A DNA stretch of 12,989 nucleotides from NCBI GenBank assembly GCA_030839005.1, contig JAUZEM010000457.1, forward strand, positions 1 to 12,989, given 5' to 3'. Source of the stretch: Actinomycetota bacterium. GTDB taxonomy: Bacteria > Actinomycetota > Acidimicrobiia > IMCC26256 > PALSA-610. The notes below the pieces were generated by a model, which searched no databases, was not told where the DNA came from, and was given only the letters and a program-made list of their open reading frames with translations. Made by a program: the position numbers and the translations under genes. This document shows, piece after piece, positions 1 to 8,002 of this stretch; position 1 is the stretch's first letter, and every line of letters begins with the position of its first letter.

Positions 1-258
1 GACGAGTACGACATCGCGGCGCAAGGCCTTGTCTCTCATCACTATTGGCTGGTCGACGGCCGACTCGAAGGTTTCTCCATGCCGTTTCGTTATGTATGGC
101 CGGCCGAGCTGGACCTGATGGCGCGACTCGCCGGGCTCACGTTGCGTGAACGTTGGAACGACTGGAACCGCGCGCCCTTCACGAGCCGCAGCACGAACCA
201 CGTCTCGGTCTGGGAAAAAGGTCGCGAGGTCGGCCCAGTCGACCGCGCGGTGAATTAG
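1..258 (+). CDS. SAM-dependent methyltransferase, C-terminal fragment
   Basis: Frame 1 is open from the window edge to TAG at 256-258, giving 85 residues of a protein whose start lies to the left. The piece contains HHYWLVDGRLEGFSMPFRY, then VWPAELDLMARLAGL, then a run ending HVSVWEKG. That order (a strand with aromatic residues, PAELD-x-MARLAGL, and a closing VSVWEK strand) is what I recall for the C-terminal strands of class I SAM methyltransferases of the Methyltransf_25 type, where the PAELD helix follows a substrate-capping segment. The SAM-binding GxGxG motif would be upstream and cannot be seen, so the substrate is unknown. The next gene starts 62 bp downstream on the same strand. The family call is fairly safe; the exact reaction is not. 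Confidence 0.75.
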   Translation, partial: DEYDIAAQGLVSHHYWLVDGRLEGFSMPFRYVWPAELDLMARLAGLTLRERWNDWNRAPFTSRSTNHVSVWEKGREVGPVDRAVN

Positions 259-320
259 GTTTTCCTCGTCGAGGCGTGACGACCGACTGTGCGCCCGCAC
301 GAATCGAAAAGCGAGGCGAC

Positions 321-1280
321 GTGGACAGCTTCCGATTGTGGTCGGACGAGGTCGAGGCGATGCGGCCGGAGGCACGCGCCGCGATCGAGGCCGGCCGCGG
401 AGCGTTTCCCATCGGCGATATGGCGGCTGCAGGCCTGACCCGCGACGAGCAGGTCGCGCAGCAAAGGGCGTCGCTGGCACGCATGACGTTCCCGCTCCCT
501 GACACCGAGGAGCGTGACCTCGGAGGCGTGCGCTGCCGGGTGACTCGACCTGACGGACCCGTGCACAGCGTGTACCTGCACTTTCACGGTGGCGGCATGA
601 TCGCAGGCTCGCCCGAGCTCATGGACATTCCGAATCGCGAGCTCGCGAGAGAGTTCGGAGTGCTGGTCATCTCGGCCGACTACCGCAAGGCCCCGGAGCA
701 TCCTTGGCCCGCGGGTCCCGACGACGGCGTCGCGGTCGCGCGCTGGCTCCTCGGCCAGGTCGAGTCGGAGTTCGAGTGCGAGCGTGTGCTGATCGGCGGC
801 GAGTCGGCCGGCGCATACATGGCTGCGATCGTCGCGCTCCGCGTACGTGACGAGTTGGATGCCATCACGCGCGTCGTCGGATTGAACCTCACGTTCGGCA
901 TATACGACTGGGGCCGCTCGCCCAGTCAACGCGGCCTTCGCCCCCACGACGGCTTCGACGTCCTGAGCCCGAACGCCTCAACCTTGGTCGCCGATTGTTT
1001 TCTGCCGGGCATGACGGACGACGAACGCCGGGCGCCCGCCATCTCGCCGGCATTCGCCGACCTGCGCGGCCTTCCCCCCTCCTTTGTGAGCGTCGGCACC
1101 TGCGACCATCTCCTCGACGACTCGTTGCTCTTCGCGAGCCGGGCATCCGCAGCCGGCGTCGACATCGAGCTCTTCGTTGCCCCCGAGATGCCACATGGTT
1201 TCCAGATCTTCGATTGCGGCATCACCAAGCTCTGGGCGCAACGCCAATCCGAATGGTTCCGTGCCCACGTCTCGAGCTGA
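321..1280 (+). CDS. Alpha/beta hydrolase (HSL-family esterase/lipase)
   Basis: This 319-residue protein belongs to the hormone-sensitive-lipase branch of alpha/beta hydrolases, cytoplasmic serine esterases. It has the oxyanion-hole motif HFHGGG (HGGG at residues 89-92), a following SADYRKAPEHPWPA segment typical of the family, the nucleophile elbow GGESAG with Ser162, the acid Asp262 in GTCDHLLDD and the base His292 in MPHGF. The frame is open back to a TTG at 153, but that part overlaps the methyltransferase and is Arg/Pro-rich noise. I chose GTG 321, which has GAGG five bases upstream; ATG 360, also preceded by GAGG, is the alternative. There is no signal peptide. The natural substrate cannot be read from sequence; a short-chain ester is the family default. 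A small gene follows 12 bp later, suggesting co-transcription. Confidence 0.88.
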   Translation: MDSFRLWSDEVEAMRPEARAAIEAGRGAFPIGDMAAAGLTRDEQVAQQRASLARMTFPLPDTEERDLGGVRCRVTRPDGPVHSVYLHFHGGGMIAGSPELMDIPNRELAREFGVLVISADYRKAPEHPWPAGPDDGVAVARWLLGQVESEFECERVLIGGESAGAYMAAIVALRVRDELDAITRVVGLNLTFGIYDWGRSPSQRGLRPHDGFDVLSPNASTLVADCFLPGMTDDERRAPAISPAFADLRGLPPSFVSVGTCDHLLDDSLLFASRASAAGVDIELFVAPEMPHGFQIFDCGITKLWAQRQSEWFRAHVSS

Positions 1281-1292
1281 AGACTCGAACCG

Positions 1293-1607
1293 ATGCCTGA
1301 CGATCTGAGCGGTGAGTACGCCATCCACAAGTACCGACACATCGCGGCTGTCGACGGCGATCCGGCGACAACGCTCGGTCAACTGATCGACGCGTGCAAC
1401 GAGGCGAGCGCGGAGGACCTCGGGTGGATCGCGATCGTGGTCGTCGAGCCGTTCCTCGATCATCACTGGGCCGAGGTGAAGACTGCGTTCGTGGAGGCGC
1501 TCAGGACGCATCCGAAGCTCCGTCAGGCGTATCGAAGCGCGGTTCTTTTACATATCCCTCCCGACGCGGAACGACTCTTCGACTCCGCGTCAGAGCCCGA
1601 TACCTAG
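1293..1607 (+). CDS. Small hypothetical protein, possibly DUF6869-like
   Basis: A 104-residue acidic soluble protein begins at ATG 1293, only 12 bp after the hydrolase stop, with codon use like its neighbours. The middle reads DLGWIAIVVVEPFLDHHW followed by an amphipathic helix and HPKLRQAY. The pattern of a D-L-G-x-I stretch, E-P/L-L-D-x-H and then a helix ending in P-x-(L/F)R-x-A resembles what I remember of DUF6869, a small domain of unknown function. I cannot confirm that without a profile search, and no function follows from it. There is no signal peptide or membrane segment. Its stop overlaps the stop of the opposing dehydrogenase gene by four bases (CTAG). The tight spacing makes translation as second gene of the hydrolase transcript likely. 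Confidence 0.7.
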   Translation: MPDDLSGEYAIHKYRHIAAVDGDPATTLGQLIDACNEASAEDLGWIAIVVVEPFLDHHWAEVKTAFVEALRTHPKLRQAYRSAVLLHIPPDAERLFDSASEPDT

Positions 1608-2476
1608 TCCGTCCGCTCGTCGGAGACTCTTGCCGGCGAAGGGAACTGAGACCGCAGCAGTAGGTCCATCGCTCGATCGGGCAGCAACTTCCGGGTCGCG
1701 AGCATCAAGGAGGCTCCCCCGCCGACGCGGTAACGCGAGCGCGGACGCCTTGCACGTATTGCCCGCTCGATCACCCTGGCCACATCGTCCGGGCTTCCCG
1801 CCATCTTCCCCATTGCGCCTTCATATGCGGCAGAAATCGCCTTCGCCACCCCGTCGTTGTAGCGCTTGTACGGCGACCCCTCACGGGTACTCGCCCGTAG
1901 ACGGGCCAGCCCGGCCTCGTCGAACGCCGTCTTGATCGCGCCGGGCTCGATGAGCGACACGGCCACCCCAAATGGCCGGACCTCGAAGCGAAGTGCGTCG
2001 CTGATCGCTTCCACCGCGTACTTCGACGCGCTGTAGTACGCGCACCCCGGTAGTGAAATCTTGCCGGAAATGGAACCGAGATTGATGATGCGTCCCCATC
2101 GCTGCGCGCGCATCTGCGGCAAAACCAGCTGCGTGAGCCGCGTCATCCCCACGACGTTGGTCTCCAACTGCTGTCGCAGCGCGTCGGCGGACGATTCCTC
2201 GACCGGGCCGTACTCGCCATAACCGGCGTTGTTGACCAGCACTCCGACCGCGCCTTTTGTGTCTACGACACTGCGCACCGCGCGCACCATCGACTGCTCG
2301 TCGGTGACATCAAGCCCGAGCGTTCGACAGCCCAACCCCTCGAGTTCCTCGAGCGTCTCGGGTCGCCGTGCTGTCGCGAACACATCGAAGCCCGCTCGTG
2401 TGAGGCGTTCGGCGGTCGCTCGGCCGATACCGGTCGAACACCCCGTGATCAGGACCACGTTCGAGACCAAGGCCAT
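1604..2476 (-). CDS. Short-chain dehydrogenase/reductase (classical SDR)
   Basis: This 290-residue protein is an NAD(P)-dependent oxidoreductase of the classical SDR family, acting on an alcohol or ketone in the cytoplasm. Seen in order: nucleotide-binding TGCSTGIG (11-18), the ARR pair at residues 36-38 after strand 2, which favours NADPH, DVTD (56-59), NNAG (82-85), Asn107, the catalytic Ser135 in NLGSISGK, and Tyr148/Lys152 in YSASK. EPGAIKT follows at 177-183. The C-terminal extension with a basic segment resembles the SDR group annotated as 17-beta-hydroxysteroid-dehydrogenase-like, but substrate specificity cannot be assigned. The start is ATG 2476. The upstream GGGGAG directly abuts it, so the TTG six bases after that motif (third codon) may be the true start. 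It converges on the small plus-strand gene and diverges from the gene at 2600. Confidence 0.9.
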   Translation of the reverse strand: MALVSNVVLITGCSTGIGRATAERLTRAGFDVFATARRPETLEELEGLGCRTLGLDVTDEQSMVRAVRSVVDTKGAVGVLVNNAGYGEYGPVEESSADALRQQLETNVVGMTRLTQLVLPQMRAQRWGRIINLGSISGKISLPGCAYYSASKYAVEAISDALRFEVRPFGVAVSLIEPGAIKTAFDEAGLARLRASTREGSPYKRYNDGVAKAISAAYEGAMGKMAGSPDDVARVIERAIRARRPRSRYRVGGGASLMLATRKLLPDRAMDLLLRSQFPSPARVSDERTD

Positions 2477-2588
2477 CTCCCCGGGCGCTCACCACATCGG
2501 TCGTCTTCATCCCCGCAGAAACGACCCTCGCATAACCCTCCGAGAGCTAGCAATATGCGTACTCCTGTCGATTCACGTAGCCCATCTC

Positions 2589-2594
2589 GAGGAG
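2589..2594 (+). promoter_or_regulatory. Ribosome binding site selecting GTG 2600
   Basis: GAGGAG stands five bases before GTG 2600. This decides the start of the membrane protein: the in-frame ATG at 2555 has no comparable site and would add 15 low-complexity residues. Confidence 0.6.
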
Positions 2595-2599
2595 ACGAA

Positions 2600-3118
2600 G
2601 TGAGCGCCACCGTCGCGACCGTCATCGTTCCGACGACCGAGCAGATGCAGCAGGCTGTCATGAGCTACATCGCGCAGGGGTTCGTTGTGTCCACCCAGAC
2701 GGGCGACTCGACGACACTCTTCAAGAAGAAGGAGTTCAGCATCCTCTGGGCGGTGATCGGCTTCTTCTTGTGCCTGTTGCCGCTGCTCATTTACTGCATC
2801 GTGTACGCAACCCAAAAAGACCAGATGGTCGTTGTGCGCATCGACCCCTCGGTCCCGCCGACGGCCGCCTTGCCCTTCGTCAGTGCGGCCAACGAGTTGA
2901 CGTGGTCGGAGGACCGTCGGTACTGGTGGAACGGCTCGACCTGGATCGATGCCGGAAAGACACTCCCGCCCGGTGTGACCTTCACCGAAGATGGGACGCA
3001 TTGGTGGGACGGTGTCGCGTGGCGACCGCGTCCCGCAGCGGAGGGAACAACCGCGTCGGCCTCGAACCCACCGTCGGACACGGCGACCGAGCCCGATCAC
3101 CCGGAGACTTCCGTCTGA
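2600..3118 (+). CDS. Membrane protein with two DUF2510-like tryptophan motifs
   Basis: With the GTG start this is a 172-residue protein. The first 40 residues form a soluble segment (TTEQMQQAVMSYIAQGFVV followed by QTGDSTTLFKKKEF), then comes one hydrophobic helix at about residues 46-69 (FSILWAVIGFFLCLLPLLIY), then a strand ending VVVRID. After it lie two short copies of a W-W-x-G-x-x-W motif, RRYWWNGSTWIDA and GTHWWDGVAWRPRP, and a Ser/Thr/Pro-rich tail. The N-terminal half matches the actinobacterial layout in which a small alpha/beta domain precedes a membrane hairpin. The W motifs match the core of DUF2510 without its usual GWYpDP opening. Function is unknown. It diverges from the dehydrogenase gene and converges on the giant kinase gene, with 42 bp between the stops and no clear terminator. 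Confidence 0.8.
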   Translation: MSATVATVIVPTTEQMQQAVMSYIAQGFVVSTQTGDSTTLFKKKEFSILWAVIGFFLCLLPLLIYCIVYATQKDQMVVVRIDPSVPPTAALPFVSAANELTWSEDRRYWWNGSTWIDAGKTLPPGVTFTEDGTHWWDGVAWRPRPAAEGTTASASNPPSDTATEPDHPETSV

Positions 3119-3160
3119 AGCGAGACGTGGTTTTCTGGCGGAGCGAGCGTCGAGTCGGCG

Positions 3161-6100
3161 TCACCGTGGGCATAGTGCAAACGGATGACGGGCCGGGAGG
3201 TGCTCGCGCCACTCAGCGTCGGTGAGATCGCGGCCCGCGACCGCGCACGCAGCCTGCAGCCAATGGTCCGACGCGAGGTCCCAGAGCTCGGCGGCGCCAT
3301 CGGCGCCGACGGTGGCGAGATGTCGCCCATCCGGCGCAAAGGCGGGGCGGCTCCGCATGAAGTGCTCGATCGAAGCGGTTCGCGTCGTGTACGGAACGCG
3401 CCCGCCGACGAGCTCGGCGCCGATGGAGCGGCCGCCGGGCATCTCCCACAGCCTCGTTCTCGAAAGGCCGATCGTGGTCGTCGCAAGCATCCGGCCGTCA
3501 CGGCTGTAACCAACGCCTGCGACCTGGCCGACCTGTCCCTCGAGCGCGGGCGGAACTTCCTTGCCCGTGCTCGCGTCCCATTGCCGGGTGACGCCGCTCA
3601 CGGTTCCCGCGGCCACTCGCGTGCCGTCGGGGCTGAACGCGACGTCCGCGACGAGGGCATCGACGCTTTCGATCGTGGGCACGACCTCGCGGCGCGTATT
3701 CGCGTCGAAGATGTGGAAGTAGTTGTCGGCGGTCGCGACCGCGTGCAATCGACCGTCAGGGCTCCACGCGAGCGAGATGGGCTGACCGTTGTCGAACGAG
3801 ATCGGTTTGCCGAGATCGTGACCAGTGCCCGGGTCGACGAACCGAAGGAGGCCGACGCCCGGACCGGACGCTGACTCGAGGTTCCCTCGACTGCGATCCA
3901 CCGCGATCGCCAACACTCCCCCGCCGGGACGGAACGCGACCGAGTGCACCCAGGCCGCGCCCACGTCGATGGTCGCAACCGTCGCACCCGTGTCGCGGCG
4001 CCAGATCCGCGCTGCCGGCCCCGTTCCTCCCGCCGCGATCAATTGCCCCGCCGGATCGGACGCAACTGTGAGCGTTTCGCCCGCGAGCCGGAACATCCGT
4101 CGGACCCTCCCGGTCGACCCGTCGCGTTCCGCGACCGTGCCGTCGGCGGCGGCAGTCAGCAGTTGACCGTCAGCCGTGTACGCGGCTTCCGCGACCGCGC
4201 CGGGTTGGCCCGTGAGAGGAACCCCGATGGCGCGACGGCCGTCGAGCGACCACAGCGCGCCCGTGCGGTCGAGCCCTGCGGTTGCGAGCACGGAACCGTC
4301 GGGACTGAAGCTGACATCGTTGATCGCCGACGCGTTCGCGGCGAGCGGCTCGCCCAACGACATCGCCGCGACGCGCTCGAACAGTTGGGTCCGGCCGTCA
4401 CCGCGGCCTACGGCCACCATCGTTGCGTCCGCTGAGAACTCGATGCTGTTTGCGAAGTCGTCCGAGAGTGTGAGCACGGACGAAGCTGTCCCGCGCCTGA
4501 TGTCGACGATGAGCACGGGACCGGCAGCCGTCCCGATCGCGAGCAGCGAGCCATCGCGCGAGAGCGCGAGCGCGGTGACCGCTTGGTTCTGGCGTCCGAG
4601 CAGCGCCGCCGGTTGGAGTCGCGGGCCGGCCGGCGCCCGCGTTGCGACATCCCAAACCTGCACCGACTCGTTTCCCGATTCGTCGGGAAGCGGGAGCGCG
4701 ATTCGGCTTGCATCCTCGCTCACCGCGAGTCGGCTGTCGTCGACGTATTTGTCGGCGAGCTTCCATACGCCGCCCCGCGCCTGCCATGTGCGTGTGTCCC
4801 AGACGACTGCGGTCGTCGGCGGCGACGGATCCGAGAGACGGACGCCGCCCTGGGCGACGAGCGTCTTGCCGTCACGACTCCACGCGGCGGTGCTCAACAG
4901 TCCAGAGGGACTCGGGAGGAAGCGCGCCAGTCTTCGTGCGTGAACGTCCCACACCTCCATGCCGCTCCCGAAGTCCGCAGCTGTCGTGCCGAACGAGGCC
5001 GCGACGGCGAGCCACCGGCCGTCCGGGCTGAACGCGGCATCGAGACCGGCGCTGCGCCCACGCACGAGCGTCGCGACGCGTCGGTGCGAATTCGTCTCCC
5101 ACAGGATCGTTCCCGTGCCGTCGGATGTCGGCGTCGCAAGCATCCGACCGTCGGGACTGAAAACCGCGGCCTCGAGCCCCGATTCGGCTCCGTGGAGCAA
5201 GCCGAGCAGCAGTGGATGGACCGTGAGCGCGGATAGGAGCGTGCTGCGCGTCTCGGCCGTGCGGTCGAGCCGGTCGGCGGCAACCGCGAGCAGTAGACCG
5301 AGATCCGCTTGACGGTCGACGACACTGCGCGAGACGGCGGCGACGCGAGACACATCGGCTCGGTCCCGCGCGTCGGCGGCGCGCCGACGCTGCACGAACG
5401 CGATCGCGCCGGCCACCAGCGCGATCACCATCACGACTGCGACCGCGCCGAGGAGCACGCGCAAACGGCGGTTGGTGCGCATCTGTGCATGCGCCACCCG
5501 ATCCTGCTCGGCAACGCTCGCGTCGACGAACTCCCCCTCCATGGTCGAGAGCGCGGGCCCCGACGCGCGCCATTCGGTCGCGGCGGCGAGACGTTGTCCG
5601 CGATACAGCTCGCCGGCGTCGCGGCCCGCGGCCACCCACGCTTCGGCGGCCGCGGTGAGGTGGCGGTGCAGTCGCAACGCGGTGCGGTCTTCGTCGAGCC
5701 ACAGTTGCAGTCGCGGCCATTCGCGGATGAGTGCCTCGTGCGCGAGCTGCACCGACCCTTCGTCGACCGTCACGAGCCGCGCCTCGGTCAGTCGAGCGAG
5801 AATCGCAGCGACCTCACTCTCGTCGGGGCCGGCGTACTCCGCGAGCGCGGCTCGGCGGCGCGTGTCCCCCGTGCTCTCGCCGGGCTCGACGAGCCGCAAC
5901 AGCACCCGTCGGGCGAGAACTTGTTGCCGGGCATCCACCGACTCGAGCACGCGATCCGCCGTGGTCGCGATTGCGGCCCGCACGCCGCCGGTGCGTCGAT
6001 ACGCATCGAGGGTAAGCGTGCGACCGTCGCGCGCCTCCCACGTGGCCAGCAGCGAATGGGAGAGGAGTGGAAGCGCGCCCGGTTCCCCGGAGACCTCGCT

Positions 6101-7933
6101 CACGAGGAGATCGACCAGGGCACCTTCGACGCGTAATCCGCGGGTGCGAGCAGGCTCGATGATCGCTTCTCGCAGCTCTTGTTCGCTCATCGGACCGAGA
6201 AGCAGCTGCTCGCTCGCCACGGCGGCCGCGAGCGCGGGGTGACTCGCACAGCTGCCGTAGAAGTCGGCGCGAATCCCGATCACAACCGGTCCGTCGTAGC
6301 CGAGAATCGCGTCGATGAAGCAGGCTCGTTCGTCGTCGTCATGACAAAGCGTGAAGAGCTCTTCGAACTGGTCCACGACGAGAAGTGAGGTACCGGAGGG
6401 GACTGCCGGCGGGTGCGCGCCCGGCGTGACGACCTTGCTCGCACTGAACCGCGGCAGGAGACCGGCTCGGAGAATCGACGACTTGCCACTGCCCGAGCTC
6501 CCGACGAGCGCAACGAAGCCCGCACGGCGAACGCGATCCACCAAATCGTGGACTACATCCGCGCGGCCGAAGAAGCGCGCACTGTCGTCGACATCGAACG
6601 CGAGCAGACCTTGATACGGGCATTCAGCGGGCGACGGAGGCGCGTCGACATCCGGCGCCGCGACCGCGAACACGGTCACGGGCTCTTGCACGCCGCGCAG
6701 CCGGTGCGGCCCGAGGTCGACGAGCGTCGCACCTGTAGGCATGGTTCCGGCAACGAGCGCGGCGGTCGTGCCGCTGAGGAAGACCTGATTACCGTCGGCG
6801 AGACCGCGCACGCGCGCACCGACACTCAGGGTCGGGCCGAAGTAATCGCTGCCCCGATGGTCGGCCTCACCCGTGTGCAGCGCCATGCGCACCGCGAGGG
6901 CGAGATCTCCGGGCCACACCTCGGCGCGGAGTCGACGTTGACAGTCGATGGCGGCCACGACGGCATGCTCAGCCGCGCTGAACACCGAAACGGTCGAGTC
7001 GCCTTCGCCCATCGACTGTAGGAATCGACCCCCATGCGACTCGACCGTTTCGGCGATGATCTCGTCGTGGCGCACGAGCGCGTGCGCCATCGACGACGGG
7101 TCGCGTTCCCAGGCTGGTGTGGAGCCCTCGATATCAGTCAGACAGAACGTGAGAACGCCCGTCGGGAGCGTCGAGCCCCAACCCGCGCGTAGTCGCTCGA
7201 CAAGCTCCCCCGGCGTCTGCGGCCGGCGCGTCGGGTCGGTTGCGAGGCCGGACCGAATCGCGGTTTCGAGCGCGACCGCTTGCTCGCGGTCGATCCCCTC
7301 CCACGCGCTCCGGATACCGGTGGGCGGGGCGCCCGTCAGCAAGGCGTACGCGGTGGCGGCCAACGCGTAGACGTCTGAAGCGCGGCTCGCGGGCGCGCCG
7401 GTCACGAGCTCGGGCGCCGCGAACCCCGCCGTGCCGAGACGACGCTCGGGCGAGCGCGCCGCGGTCGAGATCCCGAAGTCGACGAGCACGATGTGGCCGC
7501 CGCGAGTCAGCACCAGGTTCGCGGGCTTCACGTCGCCGTGGATCACGGGACGCTCCTGCGTGTGAAGGTGGGTCAGCGCGTCCGCGGTCTCGGCCAGCCA
7601 GGCAACGACGCTCGACGGCGCGAGTCCGGGCCGTCCCTTGGTGCGCAGTACTCGACCGAGGTCGACACCGTCGACCCAGTCCATGACGATGACGTAGTGG
7701 TCGTCTTCGAAGAAGTCGTCGCGCACCAGCGGAAGGTTCGAGTGGGGCGCGAGCGCGAGGAGCACGCGCGCCTCGTTGAGCATGAGCTCGCGGTCGGCGT
7801 CAGACGCGACCGCTCGGAGCTTCAGCGCGACGAACCGGCCGTGCTGCCGGTCGAGCGCCTTCACGAGCCGGCCCTCTCCGCCCTCGCCAACGACTTCGAT
7901 CGGTTCGTAGCGGTCGCGTATGAGCTGGGTCAT
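3161..7933 (-). CDS. Ser/Thr kinase - class III cyclase - nSTAND1 ATPase - TM - WD40 fusion protein
   Basis: A 1590-residue multidomain signalling protein. Residues 9-250 are a Hanks-type Ser/Thr kinase: glycine loop GEGGEG (16-21), Lys38 in VALK, Glu54, HGDVKPAN (132-139) with the usual Arg replaced by Gly, DFG (152-154), APE (173-175). Residues 258-425 are a class III nucleotide cyclase domain: LTDIEGST with metal Asp267, GEGDS with Asp312, DYFGPT, Arg374. Residues 437-820 are an nSTAND1 ATPase: CPYQGLLAF entry, FFGR, Walker A GSSGSGKSS (478-486), Walker B LLVVDQFEELF, and a winged-helix region ending QLAHEALIREWPRL. One membrane helix lies at 824-846. About 14 WD40 blades fill 916-1553, followed by the ACAVAGRDLTDAEWREHLP tail common in this class. 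I start at ATG 7933; the frame extends to 8245, but that part is antisense to the FHA gene. A GGGGGTGG lies upstream. The FHA-HTH gene diverges 69 bp away. Role as a sensor-switch is inferred. Confidence 0.93.
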   Translation of the reverse strand: MTQLIRDRYEPIEVVGEGGEGRLVKALDRQHGRFVALKLRAVASDADRELMLNEARVLLALAPHSNLPLVRDDFFEDDHYVIVMDWVDGVDLGRVLRTKGRPGLAPSSVVAWLAETADALTHLHTQERPVIHGDVKPANLVLTRGGHIVLVDFGISTAARSPERRLGTAGFAAPELVTGAPASRASDVYALAATAYALLTGAPPTGIRSAWEGIDREQAVALETAIRSGLATDPTRRPQTPGELVERLRAGWGSTLPTGVLTFCLTDIEGSTPAWERDPSSMAHALVRHDEIIAETVESHGGRFLQSMGEGDSTVSVFSAAEHAVVAAIDCQRRLRAEVWPGDLALAVRMALHTGEADHRGSDYFGPTLSVGARVRGLADGNQVFLSGTTAALVAGTMPTGATLVDLGPHRLRGVQEPVTVFAVAAPDVDAPPSPAECPYQGLLAFDVDDSARFFGRADVVHDLVDRVRRAGFVALVGSSGSGKSSILRAGLLPRFSASKVVTPGAHPPAVPSGTSLLVVDQFEELFTLCHDDDERACFIDAILGYDGPVVIGIRADFYGSCASHPALAAAVASEQLLLGPMSEQELREAIIEPARTRGLRVEGALVDLLVSEVSGEPGALPLLSHSLLATWEARDGRTLTLDAYRRTGGVRAAIATTADRVLESVDARQQVLARRVLLRLVEPGESTGDTRRRAALAEYAGPDESEVAAILARLTEARLVTVDEGSVQLAHEALIREWPRLQLWLDEDRTALRLHRHLTAAAEAWVAAGRDAGELYRGQRLAAATEWRASGPALSTMEGEFVDASVAEQDRVAHAQMRTNRRLRVLLGAVAVVMVIALVAGAIAFVQRRRAADARDRADVSRVAAVSRSVVDRQADLGLLLAVAADRLDRTAETRSTLLSALTVHPLLLGLLHGAESGLEAAVFSPDGRMLATPTSDGTGTILWETNSHRRVATLVRGRSAGLDAAFSPDGRWLAVAASFGTTAADFGSGMEVWDVHARRLARFLPSPSGLLSTAAWSRDGKTLVAQGGVRLSDPSPPTTAVVWDTRTWQARGGVWKLADKYVDDSRLAVSEDASRIALPLPDESGNESVQVWDVATRAPAGPRLQPAALLGRQNQAVTALALSRDGSLLAIGTAAGPVLIVDIRRGTASSVLTLSDDFANSIEFSADATMVAVGRGDGRTQLFERVAAMSLGEPLAANASAINDVSFSPDGSVLATAGLDRTGALWSLDGRRAIGVPLTGQPGAVAEAAYTADGQLLTAAADGTVAERDGSTGRVRRMFRLAGETLTVASDPAGQLIAAGGTGPAARIWRRDTGATVATIDVGAAWVHSVAFRPGGGVLAIAVDRSRGNLESASGPGVGLLRFVDPGTGHDLGKPISFDNGQPISLAWSPDGRLHAVATADNYFHIFDANTRREVVPTIESVDALVADVAFSPDGTRVAAGTVSGVTRQWDASTGKEVPPALEGQVGQVAGVGYSRDGRMLATTTIGLSRTRLWEMPGGRSIGAELVGGRVPYTTRTASIEHFMRSRPAFAPDGRHLATVGADGAAELWDLASDHWLQAACAVAGRDLTDAEWREHLPARHPFALCPR
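3275..5188 (-). repeat. Array of about 14 WD40 blades in the kinase-STAND protein
   Basis: Residues 916-1553 of the giant protein carry about 14 repeats of the pattern V-x-x-(V/A)-x-(F/W/Y)-S-x-D-(G/A)-x-x-(L/I/V)-A followed 15-40 residues later by a W-D or related turn. Clear blades include AVFSPDGRMLAT, AAFSPDGRWLAV, VSFSPDGSVLATAG, LAWSPDGRLHAV and VAFSPDGTRVAAG. Some copies lack the closing WD pair (LFER, ERDG, FVD). Fourteen is the number needed for two seven-bladed propellers. The repeats have diverged; the longest shared DNA I noticed is 14 bases, in blades 1 and 13, both reading GRMLAT. Confidence 0.85.
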
Positions 7934-8002
7934 TACCGCGCTGCCACCCCCGATCCGGCACTCCGAGGATAGGAGACGCGTGGCTCGCGTACGCTCTGGG
8001 CC
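7934..8002. promoter_or_regulatory. Shared divergent promoter region of kinase-STAND and FHA-HTH genes
   Basis: Only 69 bp separate the two outward-facing ATGs, so both promoters must lie here or inside the genes. On the plus strand TACGCT (7990-7995) ends seven bases before ATG 8003, where no ribosome binding site is seen, which fits a leaderless transcript. On the minus strand TATCCT (complement of 7966-7971) is a possible -10 that would leave a leader of about 26 bases containing GGGGGTGG. No convincing -35 is visible for either, so these assignments are tentative. Confidence 0.4.

Noticed and set aside
255..947. 230-residue minus-strand frame opposite the hydrolase
   Set aside because: The plus strand shows HGGG, GESAG, Asp and His in correct order; the opposite frame is a shadow.
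2477..2599. Divergent promoters between the dehydrogenase and the membrane protein
   Set aside because: AT-richer TAGCAATAT and TTATGC are present, but no properly spaced -10/-35 pair could be defined on either strand.
3119..3160. Terminator between the converging genes at 3118 and 3161
   Set aside because: TTTT occurs but no inverted repeat precedes it on either strand.
4176..4943. Long plus-strand frame (255 residues) opposite the WD40 region
   Set aside because: It is one of many frames opposite the giant gene produced by high GC and few stops; Ser/Pro/Arg-rich with no motif.
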